Assembly: GCA_910580135.1 (NCBI GenBank)
Contig: CAJTXC010000001.1
Location: 1 to 64,000, forward strand
From: an uncultured Bacilli bacterium
GTDB lineage: Bacteria > Bacillota_I > Bacilli_A > RF39 > UBA660
Direction: 5' to 3'
Length of the DNA stretch: 64,000 nucleotides
Positions 6,582 through 15,200 of this stretch are shown here, in pieces (within the stretch, counting starts at the first letter, position 1; every line of letters begins with the position of its first letter). The notes beneath the pieces are model-generated. The model made no database searches, was not told the origin of the DNA, and saw nothing but the letters and a program-made list of their open reading frames with translations. A program made the translations under genes and the position numbers.

Positions 6582-6885
6582 TACTGATGTAGATAGTCTG
6601 AACCTTTCTACGGGGGAGGTAGTTCAACCTAAAGATTCTGTTCTTATTTCTTATGATGATTTAAGACTTGCTAATTCTAAACTTATAGAACTTGATTATG
6701 AAAAACAAATTAATAATAACTTACGTTGTGTTATCGCTAATGATAGTATTATTATCCGAGATTATCAAGTTCTCAATGATAGAATTAATAAAGATTGTAA
6801 GAAAGTAACTCGTCAAAGAAATATAGCATTTGGTGGAGCAGCATTTCTATTTCTTACTACTATTATTACATTACTTATAAAATGA
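6505..6885 (+). CDS. Signal-bearing protein with C-terminal membrane anchor, spanin-like (126 aa)
   Basis: The ATG lies inside the previous gene in another frame. The N-terminus (MQKLLKLRVWIMIALLDCS) looks like a signal sequence with a Cys at the end of its core, although LLDC is a poor lipobox. The C-terminus is a clear membrane segment (AFGGAAFLFLTTIITLLIK). Between them is a helical domain of about 85 residues. A lipoprotein-type start plus a C-terminal anchor is the layout of a one-piece u-spanin such as T1 gp11. The alternative is the outer partner of the 6291-6581 protein. It carries a plus-strand copy of the dispersed motif as LSTGEVV, near the mature N-terminus. TerL starts 1 base after its stop. 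Confidence 0.5.
   Translation: MQKLLKLRVWIMIALLDCSINLSANNTDVDSLNLSTGEVVQPKDSVLISYDDLRLANSKLIELDYEKQINNNLRCVIANDSIIIRDYQVLNDRINKDCKKVTRQRNIAFGGAAFLFLTTIITLLIK
6606..6620 (+). repeat. Dispersed motif, plus copy (STGEV frame)
   Basis: TTCTACGGGGGAGGT inside the 6505-6885 gene, read as LSTGEVV. Confidence 0.9.
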
Positions 6886-6886
6886 T

Positions 6887-9169
6887 ATGGTAAAACTTGA
6901 AGCTAATGTAGAAGAAGTTATTAGGACTTATCCTTTTTTGAATTATATTAATGAGGATAAAAGTCACTATAAAACAGCTACTGAGGCTGGTTATAATGAC
7001 CCTGATAATTTATTTCTTGTTGGTGATAGTGGAGGATTTCTTCTTAATATACAACCTGGTGATAAATTTGTAAATACTCATTTATTTACTGAAATGGCTG
7101 ATTTTTATCGTAAGAATAAGAAATATACTTTTCTTAAAGAAGATACTATTCCACATCGTCAATTAAGAAAAAGAGAAGAATATCGTAGGAAGCATGGTAT
7201 TAGTATGCCATGCTTGCTGCGTAATGGTAAGATTGAGAATGTAAGAATTACTGGTTCTCATTATAATTTTCTTAACTATACTATGATTGAACAGCTTGAT
7301 GAAAGTACAACTCAATCTACTTCTAAGTCTAGTGTAGCTAAGAAATATTATGATTTTAGTAAATTTATAGATGCTCAATTTTGGACATTTCATGTAATGG
7401 AATTTGCTATACGTAACGGTTTTCATCTTATTATAGATAAAACTCGTCGTGGTGGATTCTCTTATATTATGGCTGCTGATAGTGCTAATAATATAAATTT
7501 ACAGCCTCGTAAAGTACAAATTCACGTTGCTGCTGATAAGAAGTATCTTGTAGCTACTGGTGGTCTTACTGATTTTGCAATAAATAATCTTCGTTTCTTT
7601 GAAACTAAAACTCCTTTTGTAAAAGGTATTCTATCGACAGATAAAGAAAACTTTCGTCTTGGTTTTAAACTTCCTAATGGAGTTGTAAGTCCTAAAAGTT
7701 GGAACTCTGCTTTATTTACTGTATCTGCAATGAACAATCCTGATTGTGCTATTGGTAAAGACGCAGTTAATGTTAAAGTAGAAGAACTTTCTACTATGGA
7801 AAACTTTGATGAGTTTATGTCTGTTACCGAACCTGCAATGCGTACTGGTAGTTATACTACTGGTAGTTTGTTTTGTTGGGGAACTGCAACATCTGGTAAT
7901 ATGCAAGTTTTTGAACAAAATTTTTATTCTCCACGTTCTTATAATTTTATGCCTTTTGAGAATGTTTGGGATAAAGATTGTCGTAATGAAATTTGTGGTT
8001 ACTTTAAAAGTTATGCTTGGGGTCTTCAAGGACAAATTGGTGACCAATTTGCAATGGATGAAGATGGTAACTCTAATATAGAACTTGGTCTTCGTATTGC
8101 ATATAATGAACGTAAAAAGAAAAAAGATACAGCTAAAACATTTGCTGATTATATAAACTATCTTGGTCAGTATGCTCTTATGCCAGCAGAATCTTTTAGT
8201 TCTGCTACTGAAAATCTTTTTAGTAGTGAAGAACTTATGGCTTGGGAAGAGCGTCTTAGAACTGATAATAGTTTTAAATTTTATGCAGATGGTTGGCTTT
8301 TTGAAGAGAACGGTAAAGTTGTATTTAAAACTAATTCTCGTATAGCTGCTGAAGGTGGAAAACATAATGTAGATTTTTACGATTGGATTGAAGGTGTTCC
8401 TCGTAAAGGTCATGAACATCCTCATGGTTGTATTAGGAAATGGTTTAACCCAATGCAAGTTCCTCATATAAATAAAGAGGGTAAACAAGTTATTGGTACT
8501 CCTCCGGGATTATATTCTATTAGTTATGACCCGGTTGGTGTGAATAAAGAAAATAAACTTATTACTAATAAACATTCTCACAACTCTATTAAAGTATGGA
8601 TGAACCCAACTCCCTATAATGGTTTTAAAACAGCTTTAGTTTGTGCTTATTATGGTCGTCCTGAAAAACTTGAAGAAGCTGATAGAGTTTGTTTACTTCT
8701 TGCTAAATATTATAATTGTATAGGAACAACAGGAGTTGAGATTAACCGTGGTGAAACTGTAAGTAATTTTACTAAGTGGAAAGCTCTTAAATATCTTATG
8801 AAAGACCCAGTAGAAATTTGGGATACTTCTATTAAAGGTAATATTGTTTCTACTTATGGTGTTAATATGGGTGATGGAACAAAGAAACTTGAAGGTCTTC
8901 GATTACTTAAAGAAATGCTTTATTCGGTTATTGGACAAGATGATTTAGGTAATGATGTTTATTTGTTTCAAACTATATATGATTATCAATCTATTCTTGA
9001 ACTTAAAAAATGGAATAGTCTTGGTAACTTTGACCGTGTTTCAGAAATGATTATTCGTGCTCTTCAATGGCGACTTTGTGATATAGAAGCAGCCAAAGAA
9101 CTTGCACATCGTAAAAAATTAGTTACAGATGATGATAAAAAGAATATATTAACAAGAGCTTGGTTTTAA
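6887..9169 (+). CDS. terL: Terminase large subunit (760 aa)
   Basis: TerL pumps DNA into the prohead through the portal and cuts the concatemer. The ATPase has a diverged Walker-A-type loop (DKTRRGGFSY, about residues 184-193) and an acidic Walker-B-type stretch with paired glutamates (VKVEELSTM, Glu299-Glu300). The C-terminal RNase-H-like nuclease shows SYDPVG (Asp548), GVEINRG and the late FDRVSEM aspartate. Length fits TerL of crAss-like phages. It lies between the lysis genes and the portal, as expected. Only 4 bases separate it from the next gene. This is one of the surest calls in the window. Confidence 0.85.
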   Translation: MVKLEANVEEVIRTYPFLNYINEDKSHYKTATEAGYNDPDNLFLVGDSGGFLLNIQPGDKFVNTHLFTEMADFYRKNKKYTFLKEDTIPHRQLRKREEYRRKHGISMPCLLRNGKIENVRITGSHYNFLNYTMIEQLDESTTQSTSKSSVAKKYYDFSKFIDAQFWTFHVMEFAIRNGFHLIIDKTRRGGFSYIMAADSANNINLQPRKVQIHVAADKKYLVATGGLTDFAINNLRFFETKTPFVKGILSTDKENFRLGFKLPNGVVSPKSWNSALFTVSAMNNPDCAIGKDAVNVKVEELSTMENFDEFMSVTEPAMRTGSYTTGSLFCWGTATSGNMQVFEQNFYSPRSYNFMPFENVWDKDCRNEICGYFKSYAWGLQGQIGDQFAMDEDGNSNIELGLRIAYNERKKKKDTAKTFADYINYLGQYALMPAESFSSATENLFSSEELMAWEERLRTDNSFKFYADGWLFEENGKVVFKTNSRIAAEGGKHNVDFYDWIEGVPRKGHEHPHGCIRKWFNPMQVPHINKEGKQVIGTPPGLYSISYDPVGVNKENKLITNKHSHNSIKVWMNPTPYNGFKTALVCAYYGRPEKLEEADRVCLLLAKYYNCIGTTGVEINRGETVSNFTKWKALKYLMKDPVEIWDTSIKGNIVSTYGVNMGDGTKKLEGLRLLKEMLYSVIGQDDLGNDVYLFQTIYDYQSILELKKWNSLGNFDRVSEMIIRALQWRLCDIEAAKELAHRKKLVTDDDKKNILTRAWF

Positions 9170-9173
9170 TAAT

Positions 9174-9575
9174 ATGGCTAAATTTAAAGTTATACCTATT
9201 GATTTATATAAACGTGACATTACTGTTTTTATAGGCACTCACGATGAGTTTAAACAATGGGTTGAAAGTTACAAAGTTCCTTCAAGTTGGGAACAGCTTA
9301 TAGAAAGTATTGTTGAAAGTGATGATAATGCTGTTGCATCATATTGGTATAATAACAATAACGGAAATGGTATAATAGAACTTTGTTGTCATCCTGAAAA
9401 GAAAGAAGAAATAGGTATAGCAGCACATGAATGTTTACATTGTGCTATGCATATTCTTTCTTATGTTAATATACCTTGTATTCCTCATGGTGCTAACGAA
9501 GCTTATACATATCTCTTAGAATATCTTCTTGTAAGAGTATTAGATTACAATGATTATGAACTTGTAAAACTGTAA
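9174..9575 (+). CDS. Small zincin-like putative metalloprotein (133 aa)
   Basis: The sequence AAHECLHCAMHIL (His85, Glu86, His89) is an HExxH zinc-binding motif, and NEAYTYLLEY about 20 residues later offers Glu109 as third ligand. The whole protein is little more than such a minimal metallopeptidase domain. It sits between TerL and portal with spacers of 4 bases. A maturation protease acting on head proteins is one possibility. Another is a structural head-completion factor with a vestigial site. No typical U9/S14 prohead protease is seen elsewhere in the window, which makes the first idea worth attention. Confidence 0.55.
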   Translation: MAKFKVIPIDLYKRDITVFIGTHDEFKQWVESYKVPSSWEQLIESIVESDDNAVASYWYNNNNGNGIIELCCHPEKKEEIGIAAHECLHCAMHILSYVNIPCIPHGANEAYTYLLEYLLVRVLDYNDYELVKL

Positions 9576-9579
9576 TATT

Positions 9580-11994
9580 ATGATGCCTAAGTATGATGCT
9601 ACTTTTCCTCAACAACGAGTTAGTGGCGCAATTAAAAGAACAGCAGATTGGTATGCTAATTGCATAGATTATGTAATTGATGCTGGTCTTAGTTTTAACG
9701 ATAGAAGTGATACTGAATTAAAACTTGGTATTCTTCGTGGTGATTTACCTAATGAATTTTATAAGAAAACTCTTAATCCTTATAATAGTACTAACGAGAA
9801 ACATACTCGTTTTCCTGCTACTCTTCGTAATCTTGATATTATGTCAGATATTATTCGTAGATATGTATCTGAATATTTCAAAGGTGTTCACGAATTTGTA
9901 GTTGGTGCTAACAATCCAGATATTGTCATAAATAAAAATGCTAAACTCAAAGAAAAGATTGGAGAATTAGCCCAACAAGCTTTTCAACAAGAGTTTGAAA
10001 GACAATATCAAGCAATGGTTCAACAAGCTCAACAACAAGGTCAAGACCCAAGTACTATTGACCCACAACAAGCAATGCCTGATGTTGAACAATTTATTGC
10101 TGATTTTAATGAAAAATATATAGATGATGAGAGTAAACAAGGTCAAGATATTCTTGATTATATCAGAGCAATGACTCAAGATAATATTATTTATCTTTCT
10201 GCTTTCTTTAATTTTGTTTCTCTTGGAGAATGTTATTCTTATTCAGATGTAAGAGGAGATAAACTTTTTAAAGAGAACGTTCCTGTTCTTGAAGCTTTCC
10301 CTATTCCTAATGATAAGTTCTTTGTCGAAGACCATGATATGTTTGCAAGACGTATGCTTATGTCTTATCAGCAAATAGTAGATATGTTTGATGATATGCT
10401 TACAGATAAGGATAAGAAATTTCTTGAAGTATATTATGGTAGAGCTACTACAAATAACGGAATAACGCATCTCAACTATACTCAAATGTTTGAAACTTAT
10501 CCTGATATTTGTGATAAGTTTTCAAAAAAAGAACGAGAGCTATTTAAAAAAGAACCTATTTGTATTCATGCTGAAAATAATAATCTATTTGAAGTTTGGC
10601 ACGTTGTATGGAGAGGAGAAGCTAAAAGAGGTATTCTTACATATATAAACGAATTAGGACTTGAAACTACTCGTGTAGTAGAAGAAGATTATGAATTTAA
10701 TGCAGAAGCTGGAGATATAAATATTGAATGGGTTTATGAACCTCAAGTTTATGAAGGTTATCGTATAGGCGGAAGATATAATTCTATTTATCCTATTAAA
10801 GCCCGTCCAGTTACATTTAACCGTAATGGTAAACTCCCTTATAATGGTATTATGGAAGTTCTTCCTATGATGGGTAAATTTAGCATTATTAAACTTGTTA
10901 CTCCTTATCAAGTTATGCGTAATATATTTGCTTATCATAGAGAAATGGTTATAGCAAAGAATAAAATGCTAATTCTTCTTCTTCCAGAATCTCTTATTAC
11001 TTCTAATGCAGAAGATAAGATTTATAAGATGGCAGCTGATGGTGTTCTTCTTATAGATGATGCTGAAGATACTAACTCTCTTAAAATGCAACAAATAAGA
11101 TTACTTAATGCTAATATGGGTGATTATATTACTCAGCTTACTAATCTTATGGAAGCTACTAAACTTGAAGCAAGAGAGATGGTAGATATGAATATGCAAC
11201 GTTATGGTGATATTGCACAATCTGCTGGAGCTGCTACAACACAAGAAGCTATTACACGTTCTTCTATGGGTATGGTTATTCTTGTTCAAATGTTTGATGA
11301 ATTTAGAAAAGCAGATTATAATAGAGATTTAGATTATTGCAAACTTGCATTTGTTGAAGGACTTGATACTTCTTATTGGGATGAACTTGGTAAACGTAGA
11401 TTTATTAGTCTTGATGTAAATAGTTTTGTCGGTTCTGATTATTCTACTACAGTTCGTAATGATTCTAAAGAACTTGATAAGATTCAACAACTTCGTCAAT
11501 GGGCATTTAGTGCTGCTCAGAATGGTGACCTTGATATTGCTCTTGCTGCAATATCTGGAGACAATGTTTCTCAAATAAAAGCTACTGTTCAAAAGTTCAT
11601 GGAAATTAAACGTCAGCATGAAGAACAGATGCAGCAGATAGAACAAATGATGAAGCAGGAAGAGATGCAAGCTAAACTTCAAGAGATTGCTGCTAAAGGT
11701 GAACAAGATAGATTGACACAAGAATTTAAATATTCTTATGAAATGCAACTTAAATATATTGATGTTGATATGTCGATGCTTGCTGCTAACAGCAATGATG
11801 AAGGTGCTAGAAATAGACTTGCTGCATTAGCTGAAAGTAATAAGCATAATCTTGAACAACAACGTATTCAACTTGAACGTGAAAAGATTATGGCTGATAC
11901 TTATAGTAAAGCTGCTGATAGAGAAGTTAAACGTCATCAAATAGATACTCAATTAAAAATAGCTAAAACTAATAAAAATAGATATGATAAATAA
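9580..11994 (+). CDS. Portal protein (804 aa)
   Basis: A large protein directly after TerL and before the scaffold and capsid genes, with the all-helical, charged composition of a portal. The centre contains a conserved-looking stem/wing region (FSIIKLVTPYQVMRNIFAYHREMVIAKNK in pieces, residues about 430-460). The C-terminus (residues ~670-804) is a long Gln/Glu/Lys-rich helix that would form the barrel inside the head (KRQHEEQMQQIEQMMKQEEM). A Gln-rich insert lies at about residues 130-170. Length is typical for crAss-like portals. It forms the 12-fold ring through which DNA passes. A terminator hairpin follows at 12021. Confidence 0.8.
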   Translation: MMPKYDATFPQQRVSGAIKRTADWYANCIDYVIDAGLSFNDRSDTELKLGILRGDLPNEFYKKTLNPYNSTNEKHTRFPATLRNLDIMSDIIRRYVSEYFKGVHEFVVGANNPDIVINKNAKLKEKIGELAQQAFQQEFERQYQAMVQQAQQQGQDPSTIDPQQAMPDVEQFIADFNEKYIDDESKQGQDILDYIRAMTQDNIIYLSAFFNFVSLGECYSYSDVRGDKLFKENVPVLEAFPIPNDKFFVEDHDMFARRMLMSYQQIVDMFDDMLTDKDKKFLEVYYGRATTNNGITHLNYTQMFETYPDICDKFSKKERELFKKEPICIHAENNNLFEVWHVVWRGEAKRGILTYINELGLETTRVVEEDYEFNAEAGDINIEWVYEPQVYEGYRIGGRYNSIYPIKARPVTFNRNGKLPYNGIMEVLPMMGKFSIIKLVTPYQVMRNIFAYHREMVIAKNKMLILLLPESLITSNAEDKIYKMAADGVLLIDDAEDTNSLKMQQIRLLNANMGDYITQLTNLMEATKLEAREMVDMNMQRYGDIAQSAGAATTQEAITRSSMGMVILVQMFDEFRKADYNRDLDYCKLAFVEGLDTSYWDELGKRRFISLDVNSFVGSDYSTTVRNDSKELDKIQQLRQWAFSAAQNGDLDIALAAISGDNVSQIKATVQKFMEIKRQHEEQMQQIEQMMKQEEMQAKLQEIAAKGEQDRLTQEFKYSYEMQLKYIDVDMSMLAANSNDEGARNRLAALAESNKHNLEQQRIQLEREKIMADTYSKAADREVKRHQIDTQLKIAKTNKNRYDK

Positions 11995-12020
11995 ATAGTG
12001 CATTTCCAAACTATTCTTTG

Positions 12021-12053
12021 TCCTCTTGGTAGTCTTAATGATTATCAAGAGGA
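12021..12053 (+). terminator. Intrinsic terminator after the portal gene
   Basis: An 11-bp stem TCCTCTTGGTA/TATCAAGAGGA with one G-U pair and an 11-nt loop, followed by TTTCTATT. It ends the packaging operon before a new promoter at 12299. Confidence 0.7.
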
Positions 12054-12298
12054 TTTCTATTAAATACCACATATTTTCAAGCTGTTTCAGCCCGATAAAT
12101 CATTGAGTAATAGGATTATTCATTTAGAATAATTCCGGCTAATACGGCGTAAATCTGAGGCTCATAGGGCATATTTTCGTTGGCAGTAGTCTATTGTAAA
12201 TCGGCATTTCATTAACAATTATTATACTTAGTGTTGGCAGTAATAATATAACATATCCTATTTTTAATAATATTCTTGATAAAATTATTGAAATTTAT
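12054..12298. other. Noncoding spacer with hairpin and a repeated GTTGGCAGTA sequence
   Basis: No gene is visible. It has a short GCTG/CAGC hairpin (about 12081), a 9-bp bulged stem GGATTATTC/GAATAATTCC (12113-12136), and two copies of GTTGGCAGTA (about 12180 and 12233), the same sequence found at 552-561. The GC content rises locally (CCGGCTAATACGGCG), unlike the surrounding AT-rich spacer, which suggests a structured RNA or a protein-binding site. Confidence 0.4.
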
Positions 12299-12329
12299 TT
12301 TGCAGGTATCATTAAAAGAGTTATCTTTG
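12299..12329 (+). promoter_or_regulatory. Bacteroidota-type promoter for the capsid operon
   Basis: TTTG (12299-12302), 19 nt, then TATCTTTG (12322-12329): a very good match to the TTTG/TAnnTTTG pattern. The scaffold-like gene begins 47 bases downstream, followed by the major capsid gene. Confidence 0.7.
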
Positions 12330-12376
12330 TAACGATTAGATAATCTAATAATAACATTAAACTTAATATTAACATT

Positions 12377-13660
12377 ATGGCTGTACAAGACATTGATTTT
12401 GAAGGTGCAGATAACACAGGTGGTGGTTCAAATCCTGATACCAATACTGTTGTGCCTGATAACAAAGATGATGTTACTCATCTTAATGGTGGTGATGTAG
12501 ATGATATTACAAATGGTTCTACAGATGACAACAAAGATAAACCAGATGATAAAGGTGATAGCAACAATGATAATCACAACGATGACACTTCTACGGGGGA
12601 GCTAAATGCTGGCGACCAACTTGAAGTAGATGGTGTTGTTTATACTGTTGCTGAAAATGGTGACCTTGTTGATGACAAAGGTAATGTTTTTAAAGAAGCT
12701 AAAGATGTAGCTGAATGGCTCAAATCTGTAGATGTTACAAACGAAAATGAAGATTCAACTCTAAATCTTGCTTCTATTCAGGAAGCTGTAGGTATTACAG
12801 TTACTGATGAAAATGGTAAAACTATAGAGTTTACAGATGATGCTGATGGCGTTAAGTCATATATTGACTCTGTTATTGCTCTTAGGTCTACTGAACTTCA
12901 AGAAGCTGCTGTTAATCGTCTTTATCAAGATAATCCTCTTCTTAAACAATTCCAAGATTATGTTCAGCTTAAAGGTACAGCTAAGGGATTTGGTGATATT
13001 CCTGACCGTAGTGGTATTAAACTTGACAAGAATAACGAAGCTCAACTTGTAGCTGTAATTAAGATGGCTGCTCAAGAATTTGGTAATAAGAGTCTTAACG
13101 ATAATTATATCAAATATCTTCGTGATAGTGGTGGTCTTTACGATGAAGCTACTAACCAGCTTGCTGCTCTTGTAGATAAAGATAAAGCATATCGTCAACA
13201 AATTGAAACGCAGGCTGCTGAACAGCGAAAACAAGAAGCTGATGCAAGAGCTTCTTATTGGGAGAAAGTTAATAATATGATTAATAGTCGTGTTATTAAC
13301 GGTTATAAAATTCCTGATAGTTTTACAAGAGAAGTTGACGGTAAGAAAGTTGTTATTACACCTAATGATTTCTTTACATATCTTTCTGAGGCTACTGTTG
13401 AACAAAAAGATGGTTCTAAGATTACAGCTTATCAGAATGATTTAGCTAAACTCACTGATGATGAGTTTATGGCTCGTGAAATGCTTGATGCTTGGCTTAT
13501 GTTTACAGGTGGAACATATAAAGATTTAATTGATATGGCTGTTAAAGAAAACGAAGTTCGTCGTCTTATTGTCAAATCTAAACAATCACGTTCTGCTAAA
13601 TCTGTTAAAGTTGTTAAAAAGCAAGACGGTAAGACAAGTATTGATGATATAGTTCTTTAA
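12377..13660 (+). CDS. Scaffold-like capsid assembly protein (427 aa)
   Basis: Located between portal and major capsid protein, the usual place for a scaffold. The N-terminal ~85 residues are almost entirely Asp, Asn, Gly and Thr (disordered, very acidic) and end with a copy of the dispersed motif read as TSTGELNAG. The rest is helical and charged (AYRQQIETQAAEQRKQEADA) with a basic C-terminal tail (KSKQSRSAKSVKVVKK), the layout of scaffolding proteins that touch the capsid through a basic C-terminal segment. No protease domain is seen. The call rests on position and composition. Confidence 0.55.
   Translation: MAVQDIDFEGADNTGGGSNPDTNTVVPDNKDDVTHLNGGDVDDITNGSTDDNKDKPDDKGDSNNDNHNDDTSTGELNAGDQLEVDGVVYTVAENGDLVDDKGNVFKEAKDVAEWLKSVDVTNENEDSTLNLASIQEAVGITVTDENGKTIEFTDDADGVKSYIDSVIALRSTELQEAAVNRLYQDNPLLKQFQDYVQLKGTAKGFGDIPDRSGIKLDKNNEAQLVAVIKMAAQEFGNKSLNDNYIKYLRDSGGLYDEATNQLAALVDKDKAYRQQIETQAAEQRKQEADARASYWEKVNNMINSRVINGYKIPDSFTREVDGKKVVITPNDFFTYLSEATVEQKDGSKITAYQNDLAKLTDDEFMAREMLDAWLMFTGGTYKDLIDMAVKENEVRRLIVKSKQSRSAKSVKVVKKQDGKTSIDDIVL
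12589..12603 (+). repeat. Dispersed motif, plus copy (STGEL frame)
   Basis: TTCTACGGGGGAGCT at the end of the acidic N-terminus of the scaffold-like protein. Confidence 0.9.
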
Positions 13661-13695
13661 TAAATTTTATTGTTTAATTTTTAACTTTAATAAGT

Positions 13696-15171
13696 ATGTA
13701 TAAACTTAGAGAAGTATCTCGTGGCAACTATGATGACCGTGGTTATTCTAATGAAGAAACCATTGCTCATCTTATGCTATCTAAACCTGAGGAACTTAAT
13801 AACACTCTAACATACACTTATGGTATGGATGATGATAGGTTTCCTCTTACGTTCCTTACTGAAGGTCAAGGAACTGCTGGTGTTAAAGATATTAAGACTG
13901 TTCAGTGGACTTGGAAGACTATGGGTCGTATGAAGTTCAATGATTATGTTCTTTGGTTTAACACTTCTAATACTACTCCGGGTAAAGGTGGTGCTATGTT
14001 CGATGTTGAGTTTGCTACTCACTGGCTTATTGAACAGTATGGTTTGATTGCTCCTGATGGTGTTACTCAAGTTCGTATTATGAAAGACCTTGGTGAAGGT
14101 CCTCATGGCGGTTATCTTTATCGTCTTAAACTTACTACTCCTGACCCCAATGCTTTTGTAGACCCTGATAATCTTAAAACAGGTAAGTATTGGTCTATGA
14201 CTGCTCCTACTATTAGTGAATCTTATTCTAAAGGTAATAGGAGTAATGTTATGGGGCCTGGTAAGATGACTTCTCAACTTGAGTTCCATCGTTATTCTAA
14301 GGAAATTGCTGGTAATATTTCTAATGTTATTGTAACTTACGAATTTAAGACTAAGAATGGTGGTACTACCAATCTTTGGATTAATGAAGAAATGCGTCAG
14401 CATGATATTCAGCTTCGTATTATGGACGAAGAGCGTCTGTGGCTTGCTGAATATAACCGTAACGAAAATGGTGAAGTTCTTCTTATTGACCCTGACAACG
14501 GTCAGCCTATCCCTCATACTGCTGGTATGATGCAGATTTGTCGTGAGTCTAATTATGATACCTATGGTGAAGTTCTTACTCTGAATAAGATTGAACGTAC
14601 TATTGGTGATATTCTTGATAAGGATACTGATACTGGTTCTATGGAAGTAGTTCTTATGGGCGGTAAAGGTTTTATGGAAGACTTTGACCAAGCTATTCGT
14701 AATGAAGCTACTGCTAATAACTTTGCTACTCCTCTTGGTGACAAGATGATTGAAGAGTTTGAAGGTGGTCTTTCTTATGGTAAATACTTCCGTCGTTATA
14801 AGACTGTAGATGGTCATATCATCACTGTTAAACATCTTCCTTTCCTTGACACAGGTACTCTTGCAGAGAATGCTAAGGCTAATGGTATGATTCATCCTCG
14901 TACTGGTAAACCTATGACTTCTCACCAAGCTTTCCTTATTGACCTTTCAACTTATAATGGTGAACGTAATGTTCGTAAAATCCGTCAGAAAGGTCAGATT
15001 TATAAGATTGGTATTCTTAAAGGTCTTACCGATATTCCCGCTTCTTGGGGTGCAGTTCCTAATAATGCTATTTCTACTGAGATTGATATGTCTCGTTATG
15101 AAATTAAGAATAGTTATGGTCTGCAAGTGAATAATGCAACTAAGATGTTCCATCTGAAGTGCGTACTCTAA
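13696..15171 (+). CDS. Major capsid protein, HK97-fold (491 aa)
   Basis: Position after portal and scaffold, length near 490, and rich, expression-optimised codon use (GGT, CGT, CTT, more C-ending codons than neighbours) indicate the major capsid protein. Segments such as FPLTFLTEGQGT, WTWKTMGRMKFNDYVLW and GKGGAMFDVEFATHWLIEQYG resemble crAss-like capsid proteins. It should assemble the icosahedral shell as HK97-type subunits. A short spacer (35 bases) precedes it with no clear promoter of its own, so it is probably read from 12299. No cleavage site can be assigned. Confidence 0.8.
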   Translation: MYKLREVSRGNYDDRGYSNEETIAHLMLSKPEELNNTLTYTYGMDDDRFPLTFLTEGQGTAGVKDIKTVQWTWKTMGRMKFNDYVLWFNTSNTTPGKGGAMFDVEFATHWLIEQYGLIAPDGVTQVRIMKDLGEGPHGGYLYRLKLTTPDPNAFVDPDNLKTGKYWSMTAPTISESYSKGNRSNVMGPGKMTSQLEFHRYSKEIAGNISNVIVTYEFKTKNGGTTNLWINEEMRQHDIQLRIMDEERLWLAEYNRNENGEVLLIDPDNGQPIPHTAGMMQICRESNYDTYGEVLTLNKIERTIGDILDKDTDTGSMEVVLMGGKGFMEDFDQAIRNEATANNFATPLGDKMIEEFEGGLSYGKYFRRYKTVDGHIITVKHLPFLDTGTLAENAKANGMIHPRTGKPMTSHQAFLIDLSTYNGERNVRKIRQKGQIYKIGILKGLTDIPASWGAVPNNAISTEIDMSRYEIKNSYGLQVNNATKMFHLKCVL

Positions 15172-15200
15172 TTAGTAATAATCAGTAAATTGATAGAACA

